Notes under the pieces: generated by a model
The model's input: the letters and a program-made list of their open reading frames with translations, nothing else
Told to the model about the DNA's origin: nothing
The model's database searches: none
Shown here: one piece after another, positions 11,400 to 22,844 of the stretch
Numbering within the stretch: position 1 is the stretch's first letter
Layout of the letters: each line of letters begins with the position of its first letter
Origin: Glycine soja
Lineage: Eukaryota; Streptophyta; Magnoliopsida; Fabales; Fabaceae
Assembly (NCBI RefSeq): GCF_004193775.1
Contig: NC_041011.1
Coordinates: forward strand, 17,503,173 to 17,567,172
Direction of reading: 5' to 3'
Length of the DNA: 64,000 nucleotides
Program-made: the position numbers and the translations under genes

Positions 11400-12609
11400 A
11401 TTATTCAACAATTAAAGCAATGAAAAGCACATAAAAGCAAGCTAGAACTCAAAGAGAAACTTAGAATGACTCTAGAGTAGAGTAAAAAAACTATAAAAAA
11501 AAAATCAAGAAACCTCTAGTTTTGGTACTTTTTTTCACACTAATTTTCAATTGAAATTACAGAATTAAGATTGGTATATAATAGGCACCTATTATAGAAC
11601 GAATTTCGAGCCAAAACAACAAGCACACTTCCCTTTCACTTTTTCTTTCCTGGACACTGATTTTTCTTCCAACTTGTGTGATTTTTCTTATTTTTTTCTT
11701 TTATCCAAATCGCTTGGTTCTTTTTTTATAATTTTTTTTCCAGATGTCTAGAAAATTTAGTAAACATTTCAGCTCAAAATTCGTAGTGACCAATTCTCAG
11801 TAATTTATACAAGTTCGTATTTCAAGCTGACAGCACCAGCGATTTCAACCTAGAAATCAAGAGTAATGTTTATGTTGCTTAAGGCTTGGATAGTTACAAT
11901 TTATGTTTGATTATGATCAATTATCTTGAATAACACAATTCAAGAGAGCTTAAGACTTATTTTGATTCACAAATCCATCCACAACTCAGCACCACAACTC
12001 AACTTCATCATAGGCATCATGTAGGAAACTTGGAAAAAAAAGTTCAACAACAAGATTACTTCTAGGAATTGATTTAGAACATGTTATGAACTAAATAACA
12101 TGCATGAATTACACTCAAAATTCAAAAGATAGGCTAAGAATGACAAGAATACATTAACAAATGTATCTAGAATTCAATCACCAAAATAAAAATTCAACAC
12201 AAGCTTAGAACATAATGTGACAATTACTATGACTAAACATGACTCTAAGACAACATGGATTAAGTGATTTACACTTAGATTTTTGTGTTTTTTTTTCTAA
12301 TCAATATTTTGGAAGAAAATTTAGATCTAAAGGTTCAGCACAAGAATAATATGACTGAATAATGATAGAACCTAAAATCAACACAAAAACATAATTCAAG
12401 AGTAGATCTATAAAATTTGAACCATAGAAATGCAACAACAAGTGCAGATCTAAGATTTAATCGGTTTATTTTTTTGAATCTACTCTAAACAGCACCAAAC
12501 CACAAGACAATGGAGGATATACATGGAGAATAAGATGAATAACAAGGAATTAAAGTGAATTGACTGAACAAAAAGATCAAGGAAGAAAAAGAACATCACC
12601 TAGATGAAG
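11400..12609 (-). other. Noncoding, probable leader or internal remnant of another retroelement
   Basis: A 1.2 kb stretch with no ORF above background. It lies directly inside a PBS-like sequence (12610-12624), so it is best read as internal leader of a minus-strand LTR element that was interrupted by the Athila-type element at 11399. This is inference; no coding domain supports it. Confidence 0.35.
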
Positions 12610-12624
12610 ATGCTCTTGATACCA
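12610..12624 (-). other. PBS-like site, initiator tRNA-Met type
   Basis: The minus strand reads TGGTATCAAGAGCAT, which fits TGGTATCAGAGC with one extra A. It sits two bases from a TGATGT boundary that looks like an LTR end. Confidence 0.5.
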
Positions 12625-12626
12625 CA

Positions 12627-14718
12627 TGATGTTGTAGACAAAGGATCAAGCCGATGTTTTGATGATGCCAAAAGATCACATGCGTCTCAAAGCTTTATTC
12701 AAGACAAAGCAATTAAAGATATTCAAGATGGATGATCAAGATAGTCTGTAGAGTCTTAGAAAGGGTATATTAAATAGGAAGGGAATTCCAATTGAAGTAG
12801 CAAAAGGTTTGGCCAAGAAAATTAAGTTAAAAAGTCTTTTACAAGAAATTTACTCTCTGGTAATCGATTACCAGAGGATGTAATCGATTACCAGTGGCCA
12901 AAACTGATTTACAACAGCTATTAAAATTTGAATTCAAAATTTGCCCTGTGTAATCGATTACACATATATGGTAATCGATTACCAGCAGTTTCTGAACGTT
13001 TTAATTCAAATTTTAAAGCTTGTAATCGATTACACATATACTGTAATCGATTACCAGATCAGATTTTCAGAAAATATTCTCAATAGTCACATCTTTTTAT
13101 GTGGTTCTTGAATGGCTATCAAAGGCCTATATATATGTGACTTGAGACACGAATTTGCTAAGAGTTTTTCAGAACAAAAAGGTCTTATCCTCTTATAAAG
13201 CAAAATCGTTTTATCCTCATACAAATTCCTTGGCCAAATTACTTGTGATTCAATAAGGAATTATTTGAGTGCTCAAATTTTTCAATCTATCTCTTTCAAG
13301 AGAGATTTCTTCTTTTCTTCTTCTTCATTCTGAAAAGGGATTAAGAGATCGAGGGTCTCTTGTTGTGAAAGAATTCTAAACACAAAGGAAGGGTTGTCCT
13401 TGTGTGTTTAGAACTTGTAAAAGGAATTTACAAGATAGTGGAACTCTCAAGCGGGTTGCTTGGGGACTGGACGTAGGCACAAGGGTGTGGCCGAACCAGT
13501 ATAAATCTGAGTTTGCATTTTCTCTTCCCTTAAACTCCTTTATTTATTATTGTTTTATATTCGTATTCAAATTGTTCTATTTGAATCAATATTTAAGAAA
13601 TTCATTATTAAGGGAATTTATAACTTGAATAGAAAGTGAAATAGAATTTTTAATTGGGGAAATAAGTTGTAATATCTTAATTCAACCCCCCTTCTTAATA
13701 TATATGAGGCCACTTGTCCAACAGATGTGGCTCCATTGGAGCTTGTAGGCCTTGGATCTTCTTCATCAATGGAGTAATTTGCTTCTTGTAGATGAATGGA
13801 TGTGGAATGGAGAAGGAAGAAAGATGATTGGAAACGCCACTTCAAGGAGAAGATGAGTCAAGAAGAAGCTCACCCCATAGGAAGTCATGGATAAGAGCTT
13901 GAAGGTAGGAGAAAATGAGTGGAGGGAGGAGAGAAGGAGCACAAAATTTTGTGACTCAAAAGAGGTCTGAACTTTGAAGTGTAATTCTCAAACGATCAAA
14001 GTTGAAAAAATGCACACACATAACCTCTATTTATAGCCTAAGTGTCACACAAAATTGGAGGAAAATTTGAATTTCTATTCAAATTTCACTTGGATTTGAA
14101 ATTGAATTTTTTGAGCCAAATTTTGGAGCCAAAAATTCAATAATTATGATTAGTGAATTTCAGTTATGGTTCAACCCACTAATCCAAGATCAAGTTCAAG
14201 ATTCTCCACTAAGTATGCTTAGGTGTCAAGGGCATGTAAAGCATGAAGGACATGCATAAAGTGTGACTATATGATGTGACAATGGGGTGTAGCAAGCAAA
14301 TGCTCACCTTCCCCTCTAAAATTTAATTGGATTGGGCTTCTCCCAGTTCAATTAAATTTATTTTCCAACACACACATCAAATATTCACTTAATGCACGTG
14401 AAATTACAAAACTACCCCTAATACAAAAACTAGTCTAGTATGTACAAAGGACCAAAATTACAAATCCTATATTTCTAGGGTGCCCTACCTACATTATGGA
14501 TCCCTAAATACAAGGACCAAAAATAATGAAATCCTAATCTAATATGTACAAAGATAAGTGGATCCAACCTTGGCTCATCGGCTAAAAAATCTACCCTGAG
14601 GTTCATGAGAACCATAGGGTCTTCTTTAGCAGCTCTAGTCCAATCATCTTGAAGCCTCTTGCTCATGGCTCTGGTAACTGTTCCCTTCCTAGGGATGATT
14701 GCATCATAGATGACATCA
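12627..14718 (-). mobile_element. LTR (TGATGT...ACATCA), interrupted by a nested solo LTR
   Basis: The PBS-adjacent terminus TGATG at 12627 is separated from its continuation GATGTGGCTCC at 13724 by the solo LTR 12630-13723. The far end GATGACATCA at 14718 is the inverted match of TGATGT. Without the insert it is about 1.0 kb. The internal part is AT-rich with no ORF, which fits an LTR. Coding MULE sequence starts just beyond 14718, so the element may have inserted there. The partner LTR is not in the window. Confidence 0.45.
12630..13723 (+). mobile_element. Solo LTR, SIRE-like (1.09 kb)
   Basis: Begins TGTTG and ends CAACA. It contains repeated palindromic TGTAATCGATTACA / TGGTAATCGATTACCAG motifs (12870-13060), a TATA-like TATATATGTGACTTG near 13128, and the GGACGTAGGCAC...CCGAACCAG stretch (13470-13500) that I associate with soybean copia LTRs. 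Neither flank continues into an internal region, so it is a solo LTR. The flanks share only GATG, so the target duplication is ambiguous. Assignment to SIRE is a family guess. Confidence 0.65.
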
Positions 14719-14782
14719 ACTCATTTGCAAAAGATTTAGGTTCGTCTCCTTGTCATCCTTTTATCTATGGTTTCGATGTCAT

Positions 14783-16166
14783 TATGGTAACTATCAAGTT
14801 TTGAATGAAGATAAGGATGTGGTGTCAATGTTTGCTGAGAATGAAAATTGTCATTATATTCATTTATATGTGACAAGAAACTGAGTTGAGTTTTGGCATG
14901 AACATCAACTGGTTGCACTTGTTGCACCTCTTGTCAATGAACCTGTCAATGAGGGTATAAATGAGCAGGTTCCTATAATTGAAGATGATGTGTGTAGCAA
15001 TGGAAATTGCCCAATGCGGGTTGATGAAGTGTATGTAAATGATAAAGATGTAACTTATGAGGGGTTGAGTGAAGGATATTCATGTGACAATGAGTATAGT
15101 CCCTTTGGTAAGCATGTAGAATCGATAGATGGGGATGCCCTAAATGACTCTGATGAATTAGTGGATGTCATTGGAGCTGAAGTTGTGCATTCAAATTCAG
15201 ACATGGAAGAAATTTATGAGGAGAACGAATTTCATGGAAAATAGTTTGAGTTGGATAGTGATGGCAAGATCCATTTTGAGATTAGGCAGTTTTTTTTTTA
15301 AATGTAACACATTTTAGGGAAGTGCTAAAGGAATTTGGAATACAAGAAGGATTTGAATTGCGGGGGGTTAAAAATGAAAAATGTAGGGTGACTATTGAGT
15401 GTAAGGTTGATGACTGCATAAGGAGGATCCATGCATCTCTAGCTACATACAAAGAAACTTATCAGATAAAGTCCTATGAAGGTAGGCACACATGCATTAG
15501 AACAATGAAGAGCTCTGATGCAAACTCAACTTGGATTGCTAAGAAGCTTACAAGTTTGTTGGTTGCTGATCCACATATTAACTACCCCACAATGAGGCAA
15601 GTCTTACTTGAAAAATATGGAATTGTGCCTTCAAATGATATGCAATTGTCTTGGGTTAAGAGAAAGGTACTTGAAAAAAATAATGGTACATATATTGTAT
15701 AATACAATGATTTGCCACCATGGACAATTGTTGTTAGACATAACAATAAAGGAAGTATAATCAAATTGTGTCTGGAGCCTAGGGTGTGCAAGAACCCCTA
15801 ATTTAAGAGAATTTTTTTCTACATGCATGCAATGAAAAAGGGCTTTGTAAGAGTGTGTAGGCCATGGTTTGGTATTGATGCATGCAATAAGGGATGTTCC
15901 CTATTGCGGTTACAGTGGTTGAGATCAAGAATAAAGACTCTTGAAGGTATTTTTTGACATTACTAAAAGAAGCATTGGAATTTGTGCCTAAGTGGAAGGA
16001 TGAGTCCCTTACCATTATGTCTGATATGCAAAAGGTTGGTTTAGTGATGTTTAGTTTTAATTGTTATTTACTTATTTAATTTTGTAATGGTTACTTTATT
16101 GTTTTTTGTTGTTGGCAGGGACTTTCATGAAACAGTGGTCGATGTTTTTCCCAATACGAGACATAG
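14783..16166 (+). pseudogene. MULE-1 transposase, N-terminal half
   Basis: Order: a PB1-like N-terminal piece (NEDKDVVSMFAENENC, near 14810), an acidic linker (14990-15244), then a MuDR-type DNA-binding region at 15322-15702 with REVLKEFGIQEG and CRVTIECKVDDCIRRIHAS. The start of the catalytic core follows: MKKGFVRVCRPWFGIDAC, holding the first expected Asp at 15877-15879, and IMSDMQK with the second. Stops at about 14894, 15242 and 15700 and frameshifts near 15300, 15800 and 16123 disable it. An intron 16035-16118 has GT..AG ends. The frame at 16119-16166 ends PNTRH before a GTGAGT donor. Confidence 0.8.
16035..16118 (+). other. First recognised intron of the MULE-1 transposase
   Basis: Starts GTTGGT directly after the SDMQK codons and ends TTGGCAG. 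It is T-rich throughout and 84 bases long. Homology to the MULE core resumes after it. Confidence 0.6.
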
Positions 16167-16459
16167 GTGAGTTGTCAATTTATAGCTTTTGAGTGGTTTA
16201 CATCTTAAATTTCAGAGCTTTTGAGTAGTTTACATAATTTTTTAGAATTTATATGTATACAATATATATTATATAAACTCTATAAAAGTTTTAGAATAGC
16301 AATCATCCCATTTTGCATTATCCTAGTATAGCATTTTAATGGATTAATAACATTGGTAATTTGGAAAATGTGAAAGAAATGATTCTTTATGTGTTACTTA
16401 GTGTGACAGTAGGGAATGAGAAAGTAGAAGGTGTAGAACTATAGATTGCTACAAATACA

Positions 16460-16595
16460 CGTGCATGCATGTTAACTCCATGGCAAGTGTACCAATTCGT
16501 CCAAGTAATATTTTAAAATGGTAAGACTGAGTGTCGAGTCCACAGAGACTTTGACTGTACTCAGAGTTTATGTATATCCAATTTTTAAGCAATTA
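16460..16595 (+). mobile_element. Possible Ty3/gypsy LTR-end fragment
   Basis: CCATGGCAAGTGTACCAATTCG followed by GAGTGTCGAGTCCACAGAGACT resembles the LTR/leader region found in many plant gypsy elements. It is about 135 bases, lies in the MULE-1 intron and abuts the SIRE-like gag. Weak call, based only on this phrase. Confidence 0.35.
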
Positions 16596-16600
16596 ATGAA

Positions 16601-17510
16601 TTGATTCAAATATTTGTAACATGTGACATTAAATGTAAATTTGACATAAAATTAAACTACGAAGCTTCATCCTTTACTCTAAAATGCTTTGAGTGCAATC
16701 AACCTGGACATCTGAGGGTTGATTGTCCCATCTTCAAGAAAAAGATGGAGAAGTCTGAAAAGAAAAATATCAATGAAAAGAAATTGAAGAAAGCATACAT
16801 TACATGGGATGAAAACGATATAGAATCTTCTGAAGATTCAGAAAATGAAGAAATAAACCTTTGCTTTATGGCTAAAAGTTATGAAAGTGATGAAGAGGTA
16901 ACATCTTCAAACAACTTATCTATTTCTTTTGATGAATTGCAAGATGCATTTGCTGATCTGCATAAAGAGTCAATTAAACTTGCAAAGTTAGTTTCATCTT
17001 CAAAGAAAACAATTTCAAATTTAGAAAATGAAATTTCAAAATTAAACAAAGAATTAGATCATCTTAGAAATGAAGTCTCAATTTCTAAACCAAATGAAAA
17101 AGTTCATATTTCTACTATTTCTGACAAGAAAATGTCAGATTCTTGTAGTTGTTGTGAAAAGTATGAAAAAGAAATCAAAGAGTAGAAAAACTCACTTGCA
17201 AAATTTTCTTATAGTAAAAATAATTTAGATGTCATATTAGGAAAACAAAGACATGTCTCTAATAAGGCTGGACTAGGATATAAATATGAAAAACAACAAA
17301 AATTTCATAAAAACTTCTCTACTTCCACACAAAAATATAATTCTATTTTTATCACATGTTTTTACTGTGGAAGAAAAGGGCATGGCACATCTACATGCTA
17401 TTTTAGAAGAAATTGTAACAATATTAAAATGATTTGGGTCCCAAAAGGATCCTTTATTCATACTAACACACAAGGACCCAATAAAGTTTGGGTACCTAAG
17501 TCACAACCTT
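16601..17510 (+). pseudogene. SIRE1-like Gag, C-terminal part
   Basis: The first frame (to 17185) has a CCHC zinc knuckle (CFECNQPGHLRVDC, about residue 33), then acidic residues and a long predicted coiled coil (LENEISKLNKELDHLRNEV). After a TAG at 17183 the same frame continues with a second knuckle, CFYCGRKGHGTSTC (near 17358), and repeats of WVPK. Gag binds element RNA and forms the particle. The N-terminal part is missing. Confidence 0.82.
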
Positions 17511-17526
17511 GATTTTGTAGGAACCC

Positions 17527-17925
17527 TTGAGGAAAAAGTGGTACATAGATAGCGGATGCTCAAAACATATGACGGGAGACACATCAAAATTCACACATAT
17601 CTCTCCTAAGAAAAGCGGACATGTAACTTATGGTGACAACAACAAAGGTAGAATTCTTGGAGTTGGAAAAATAGGTATAAATTCTTCAACCTCCATTGAA
17701 AATGTTCTACTTGTTGAAGGTCTTAAACATAGTCTGCTTAGTGTGAGTCAATTATGTGACAAAGGCTATCTGGTATCATTTGATTCTCAAAAGTGTGTCA
17801 TTGAACATAAACATGATACGAATATAAAGCATATAGGGTTTAGAGTCAACAATGTTTACATGATAGACTTAAGTCAAAAACTAGATAATAATCAATGTTT
17901 TCTTAGTAAAGATGATGATCCATGA
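17527..17925 (+). pseudogene. SIRE1-like protease and pre-integrase
   Basis: WYIDSGCSKHMTGD is the copia retropepsin active site (DSG). [18 protein letters not shown] follows, the usual copia link from protease to the GAG-pre-integrase region. It ends in a TGA (17923-17925) directly before WHKR, where a Trp codon is usual. It is in a different frame from the gag remnant. Confidence 0.85.
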
Positions 17926-18611
17926 TTGTGGCATAAACGGATTACACATATAAACATGGAACACTTAAATAGATTAATATCAAAAGATTTAGTTGTTGGT
18001 TTGCCAAAACTAAGATTTGAAAAAGATAGGCTATGTGATGCATGTCAAAAGGGAAAAAAAACTAGAGTTTCTTTCAAATCTAAAAACATTGTTTCAACTA
18101 CTCAACCCTTACAATTACTTCATATGGATTTGTTTGGTCCTTCCAGAATCATGAGTTTTGGAGGAAGTTACTATGCTCTTGTTATAGTTTATGATTATTC
18201 TAGATACACATGGACTCTTTTTATCACTCATAAGAATGATGCATTTCAAACATTTAGAAAACTTGCAAAAATCATTCAAAATAAGAAAAATCTAAAGATT
18301 ATATCTATTAGGAGTGATCATGGGGGTGAGTTTGAAAATAAATAATTTGAATTATTTTGTGATAAGCATGGGATTGAGCATAACTTTTCTGCACCAAGAA
18401 CCCCTCAACAAAATGGTGTTGTTGAAAGGAAAAATAGATCTTTGGAAGAGATTGCTAGAACTTTATTAAATGATACTCCTCTTCCAAAATACTTTTGGGA
18501 TGAAGCCGTTAACATTGCATGCTACATTTTAAATAGGGCTTTAATAAGTCCCATTTTAAAGAAAACTCCATATGAATTGTTCAATGGCAGAAAACCAAAC
18601 ATCTCACATTT
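17926..18611 (+). pseudogene. SIRE1-like integrase
   Basis: HHCC finger: His in WHKRITHIN, then CDACQKGK. Core acidic residues: Asp in LLHMDLFGPS, Asp in IRSDHGGEFE, and Glu in NGVVERKNRSLEE after a nonsense codon at 18343-18345. It breaks off at RKPNISHF (18613), joining directly to a sequence that lies well downstream in copia pol, so the C-terminal integrase region is deleted. Confidence 0.85.
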
Positions 18612-20241
18612 TTAGATGATATTTCAGATTCCTTAGAAGATACACATATTCATGGAAATGACTCTAAAGAAAAAGATGAAGGAAGCAATGAAAATTCTCA
18701 AGATAATGGAGTTAGAGCAATTAATGAACTTCCAAGAGAATGGAAAGCCTCAAGAGATCATCCTCTTGACAACATTATTGGTGATATATCAAAAGGGGTA
18801 ACAACTAGACATTCTCTTAAAGATTTATGCAATAATATGGCTTTTGTATCTATGATTGAACCTAAAAATATAAAAGAAGCCATAGTAAATGATAACTGGA
18901 TCATTGCCATGCAAGAAGAACTGAATCAATTTGAAAGAAACAATGTGTGGAAACTAGTAGAAAAACCTGAAAATTATCCTGTCATAGGAACAAAATGGGT
19001 TTTTAGAAATAAATTAGATGAACATGGCATAATTATTAGAAATAAGGCTAGGTTAGTAGCAAAAGGGTATAATCAAGAAGAGGGAATAGACTATGAAGAA
19101 ACATATGCTCCAGTTGCAAGATTAGAAGCCATTAGAATGCTTTTAGCATATGCATCCATAATGAATTTTAGACTCTATCAAATGGATGTTAAAAGTTCTT
19201 TTCTAAATGGTTTAATTCAAGAAGAAGTATATGTTGAACAACCCCCAGGCTTTGAAATCCCGGATAAACCAAATCATGTTTATAAATTGCAAAAGGCTCT
19301 TTATGGTTTGAAACAAGCCCCTAGGGCGTGGTATGAATGTTTAAGTAATTTTCTTCTAGAAAAAGAATTTTCTAGAGGAAAAGTGGATACCACATTGTTC
19401 ATAAAGAGAAAGCATAATGATATTTTGTTGGTTCAAATATATTTTGATGATATAATTTTTGGATCTACTAATGATTCATTGTGCAAGGAGTTTTCCCTTG
19501 ATATGCAAAGTGAATTTGAAATGTCAATGACGGGAGAACTAAAGTACTTCCTGGGATTACAAATCAAGCAAACTCAAGAAGGTATATTCATCAATCAATC
19601 CAAGTACTGCAAGGAATTGATCAAAAGATTTGGGATGGAAAGTGCAAAACACATGGCTACACCGATGAGCACTAGTTGTTACTTAGATAAAGATGAATCT
19701 GGTCAATCTATAGACATGAAACAATATCGAGGTATGATTGGATCTCTTCTCTATTTATCTGCTAGTAGACCTGATATTATGTTTAGTGTATGGATGTGTG
19801 CTAGGTTTCAATCCAACCTCAAACAATCACATTTGAGTGCAGTTAAGAGAATCATGAGATATCTATTAGGTACAATAAATTTAGGATTATGGTATCCTAA
19901 GAACTCAACATGTAACTTAATAGGATATTTTGATTCTGACTTTGCCGGATCTAAAACTGATAGAAAAAGCACAAGTGGAACTTTTCAATTCATTGGATCC
20001 GCTCTTGTCTCATGGCATAGTAAGAAACAAAACAGTGTTGCTTTATCCACTGCTGAAGCGAAATATATTTATGCCGGCAGTTGTTGTGCACAGATTTTAT
20101 GGATAAAGCAACAATTATCTGATTATGGTATTCTTCTTGATCGAATACCTATTAGGTGTGATAACACTAGTGCCATAAATCTATCCAAAAACCCTGTACA
20201 ACACTCTAGAACAAAACATATAGAAATTAGACACCATTTCA
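18612..20241 (+). pseudogene. SIRE1-like reverse transcriptase and RNase H
   Basis: Open from about 18612, first Met at 18837. RT motifs: [59 protein letters not shown] and YFDDIIFGS, where the second position of the YVDD box is Phe. RNase [28 protein letters not shown] (the usual acidic residue reads Lys) and CDNTSAI. The SIRE-like frame ends at 20241; the remaining codons to 20333 belong to the adjoining LTR. Confidence 0.9.
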
Positions 20242-22035
20242 TGTATTTCACAATTCAACACCTGTTCTACTTTACACTTTTACTCAATCTCAATAACAAT
20301 ATTATAATCTCAAGGCAACATATCATTCCATAATTCATCACATATTTCATTTATAAGCACTGCTCGTGAATTATACAATATCACGATCTCACACTCATGT
20401 TTCAAACATGTTTAACACAATTGCGCTACAATTTAACACTGGTTCCTAACTAGGAACCTACACTTTCTCTTTAACACTGCGCATAAACACTGGTCGGGTT
20501 ATTGTATAATTCATAGCTCACAATATAATTAATGTAACATCAAGTATTAACACATCCACTTATTCACAATCGAATATCATGTCCACACTTTAACATCTCA
20601 TAACATCACACCAACCATCTCATAATATTCCCAATGATATTTATAAGGTACAACATACACATGTTCATCAAATTTAACCATAATATTCTCAAACTCCAAC
20701 ACTTAATAATTTTTGGAATCATACTATAACACTCTACAATATTATTTACATAAATTATTAATATAAATAACTACCTCTATATATATATAAACTAGCATAC
20801 ATCATATTGAATCACAAATTACAAAGTAAGCTTTCAATGCACAAATTCTAAATAATTATATGAACACTTTGGTCAATTTCAATTATGATATTAATTTTTT
20901 AAAATTATATATAAAAACCTAAACAGCAAGAAAAAGAGAAAATACAAAATCAATATCTCTCTAAATTTCTCCTTACTTTATTTCATCAATTCATATTAAT
21001 TAGAAAAAGTACTCGATTTATAGGGTTCACGCTTAAGACAATAGCATATCAATTTCACAACAATTGGTCTGTCAAACATATATAATTCACTGTTATAATT
21101 ATAAGGATAAAATGAAAATTGCAAAAACACCCCAAAACTCATTCCAATTGATATCTCTAAGGATCCCTACACATGTTCTCACTAATTTCCAATTGTGAAT
21201 AACTCATCCCTTACCTCTAAGCGGGCTCACGTGTCTTCAGCCAGCGATAGTAGCATCTCTAGCGGTTCCCTGAGATTCTTCCAATTTTTTTCCTCTAACT
21301 ACTCCGATAGAGTTCCCAAACGTCAAAGAGACAAAGAAGGGATTGAAGCCTCCACTTGTACTGTCATCATGCAATTTATTTTTCTCCCTCCAAAAATATT
21401 ATTTCGCAAATCCCAACGGTGAAAGCGTGCTAAACTGAATTTCGAACAACATATCCAAATTTCATGAAAATTCAACGGTTAACGAAACCAGGATCATAGT
21501 TTTTTCGAGACAGCTCTGGGTTTCTGCGGGAAAGGAAGATGCTACAATGTGAGGGGTATTTCTCTTAGCTCAGACATAATATCGAAATTCCCAACGATGA
21601 GAATGCTCAGAATTGGGTTGTCAACGTGGTGCTCAAATTTTGTCATTTTTCTGAGACAGGTTAGGTGACCTGTGGGAAAAAGAGAGGGTTTTGGGAGAAG
21701 AGAGAAAAAACGAAATTGTGAGGCAGAGGAGACTGAGGAGTCAGTCTGAAAACTGACCTATCATGTTGCTATTTATAGCTAGGGGCATTTTCGACCTATT
21801 ATTTACTCTGCTTATTTATTTATTATTTATTATTTTATAAAAACAAACTTTATTTTATTCTCTATCAAACAAATAAATAAAATACCCTTTTTATTTTCTC
21901 TCAAATCATTATTTTAACTAATAATTATATCTCCTTATTTATTTATTTATAAAATCTCATCATTATTTTTAAAATTCTATTTATTTATAAATAACAATTC
22001 TTTTTAATCTAGTTTACGAAAATTGGGATGTTACA
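20242..22035 (-). mobile_element. Solo or orphan LTR (TGTA...TACA, about 1.8 kb)
   Basis: On the minus strand it starts TGTAACATCCCAATTTTCG, a start I know from legume Ty3/gypsy LTRs, and ends GAAATACA at the SIRE-like junction. Termini TGTA/TACA are inverted matches. Flanking 5-mers (TTTCA and ACTAT) differ, so it is not a simple insertion with a duplication; one side may have been deleted. The frame at 21195-21422 has no recognised domain. Confidence 0.55.
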
Positions 22036-22823
22036 ACTATAATCAACATCTACATTGTTCTTCGTTCGTCATCCAGTTAGTTTTTGTTTTAAGGATTTGG
22101 ATACGATCTATGCGCCCTTAGGGGACCTATTAGTTGTTTTGCATATCTTCATATCTTTCTTTTATCATTGGTAAATCTATTTTCTTTTGTAAAATAAAAT
22201 TTAACCGATCATTAGTTACGTAAGTCATCTTTTAAAGAAATTGAAAGTTAGTAAACAAAACCAAGATAAAACCAACTCATAACCTCTTCTTTTTATCAAA
22301 TACCGCTTGAAATCTTTTCAAGGTCCAACGCCTTAACGACTCTCCTCTTTTCAAAAGTCAAAAGATCGTTTCAAGGTCCAATGCATTAAACGACTTTTGT
22401 TCGCAATTAAAATCAATCTTTCAAAAACCATAAAATCAATTTATCACAAAAACCTTCGGACTTAAAGAACTACGTAGGTCTGAATTTTTCATCGCACCTG
22501 AGGATACGTAGGAGTAAGGGCAACACCCTTGTCGACCCCCAAAAGTAAAAAATATGAAAAGGGAAAATAAATAATTTTGAAGTCATGTTGCGCACACTTG
22601 ATTAAAGGCTAGTGTTCCTTGTGACAGGCGCGTGGGGTGCTAATACCTTCCCTATGTGTAAATAACTCCCGAACCCTTATTTTCAAAATTTGCATACCTC
22701 GTTTTTAGTTTTTCTAACGTTTTCCTCGAATAAACTTTGGGGGCAACTCCACGCGTTTTCTTCATGAGAAGACACACTTTTTTATTTTCACCTTGCCCTC
22801 CCGTCAAAGAGTAGGTTGTGACA
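22036..22823 (+). mobile_element. Ogre/Tat-like LTR fragment
   Basis: Contains the phrase CTTAAAGAACTACGTAGGTC (22454), GAGGATACGTAGGAGTAAGG and GTCGACCCCCAAAAG, characteristic of Ogre/Tat-branch LTRs. It ends GTGACA two bases before a PBS-like site. The 5' end of the LTR is not defined, since the sequence starts against another LTR. No gag or pol of this element remains in the window. Confidence 0.6.
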
Positions 22824-22825
22824 GT

Positions 22826-22844
22826 TGGCAATTCCATTGGGGAC
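22826..22844 (+). other. PBS of the Ogre/Tat-like fragment
   Basis: TGGCAATTCCATTGGGGAC resembles the TTGGCGACTCCACTGGGGA type used by Ogre/Tat elements, with substitutions. The position, two bases after an LTR end, supports it. Confidence 0.55.

Larger units (their letters stand above)
16601..20241 (+). mobile_element. SIRE1-like Ty1/copia internal region, truncated at both ends
   Basis: Order gag - PR - IN - RT - RNase H, as in Ty1/copia, with the coiled-coil Gag and spacing typical of SIRE1. Both LTRs are absent. The 5' end starts inside gag, and the 3' end stops at the EIRHHF stretch that normally precedes the C-terminus, where another LTR begins at 20242. It lies inside the swollen intron of the MULE-1 transposase. 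Confidence 0.85.

Noticed and set aside
13404..13628. Protein-coding ORF in the SIRE-like LTR
   Set aside because: It lies within the LTR transcript leader, has no domain, and its hydrophobic tail comes from AT-rich sequence.
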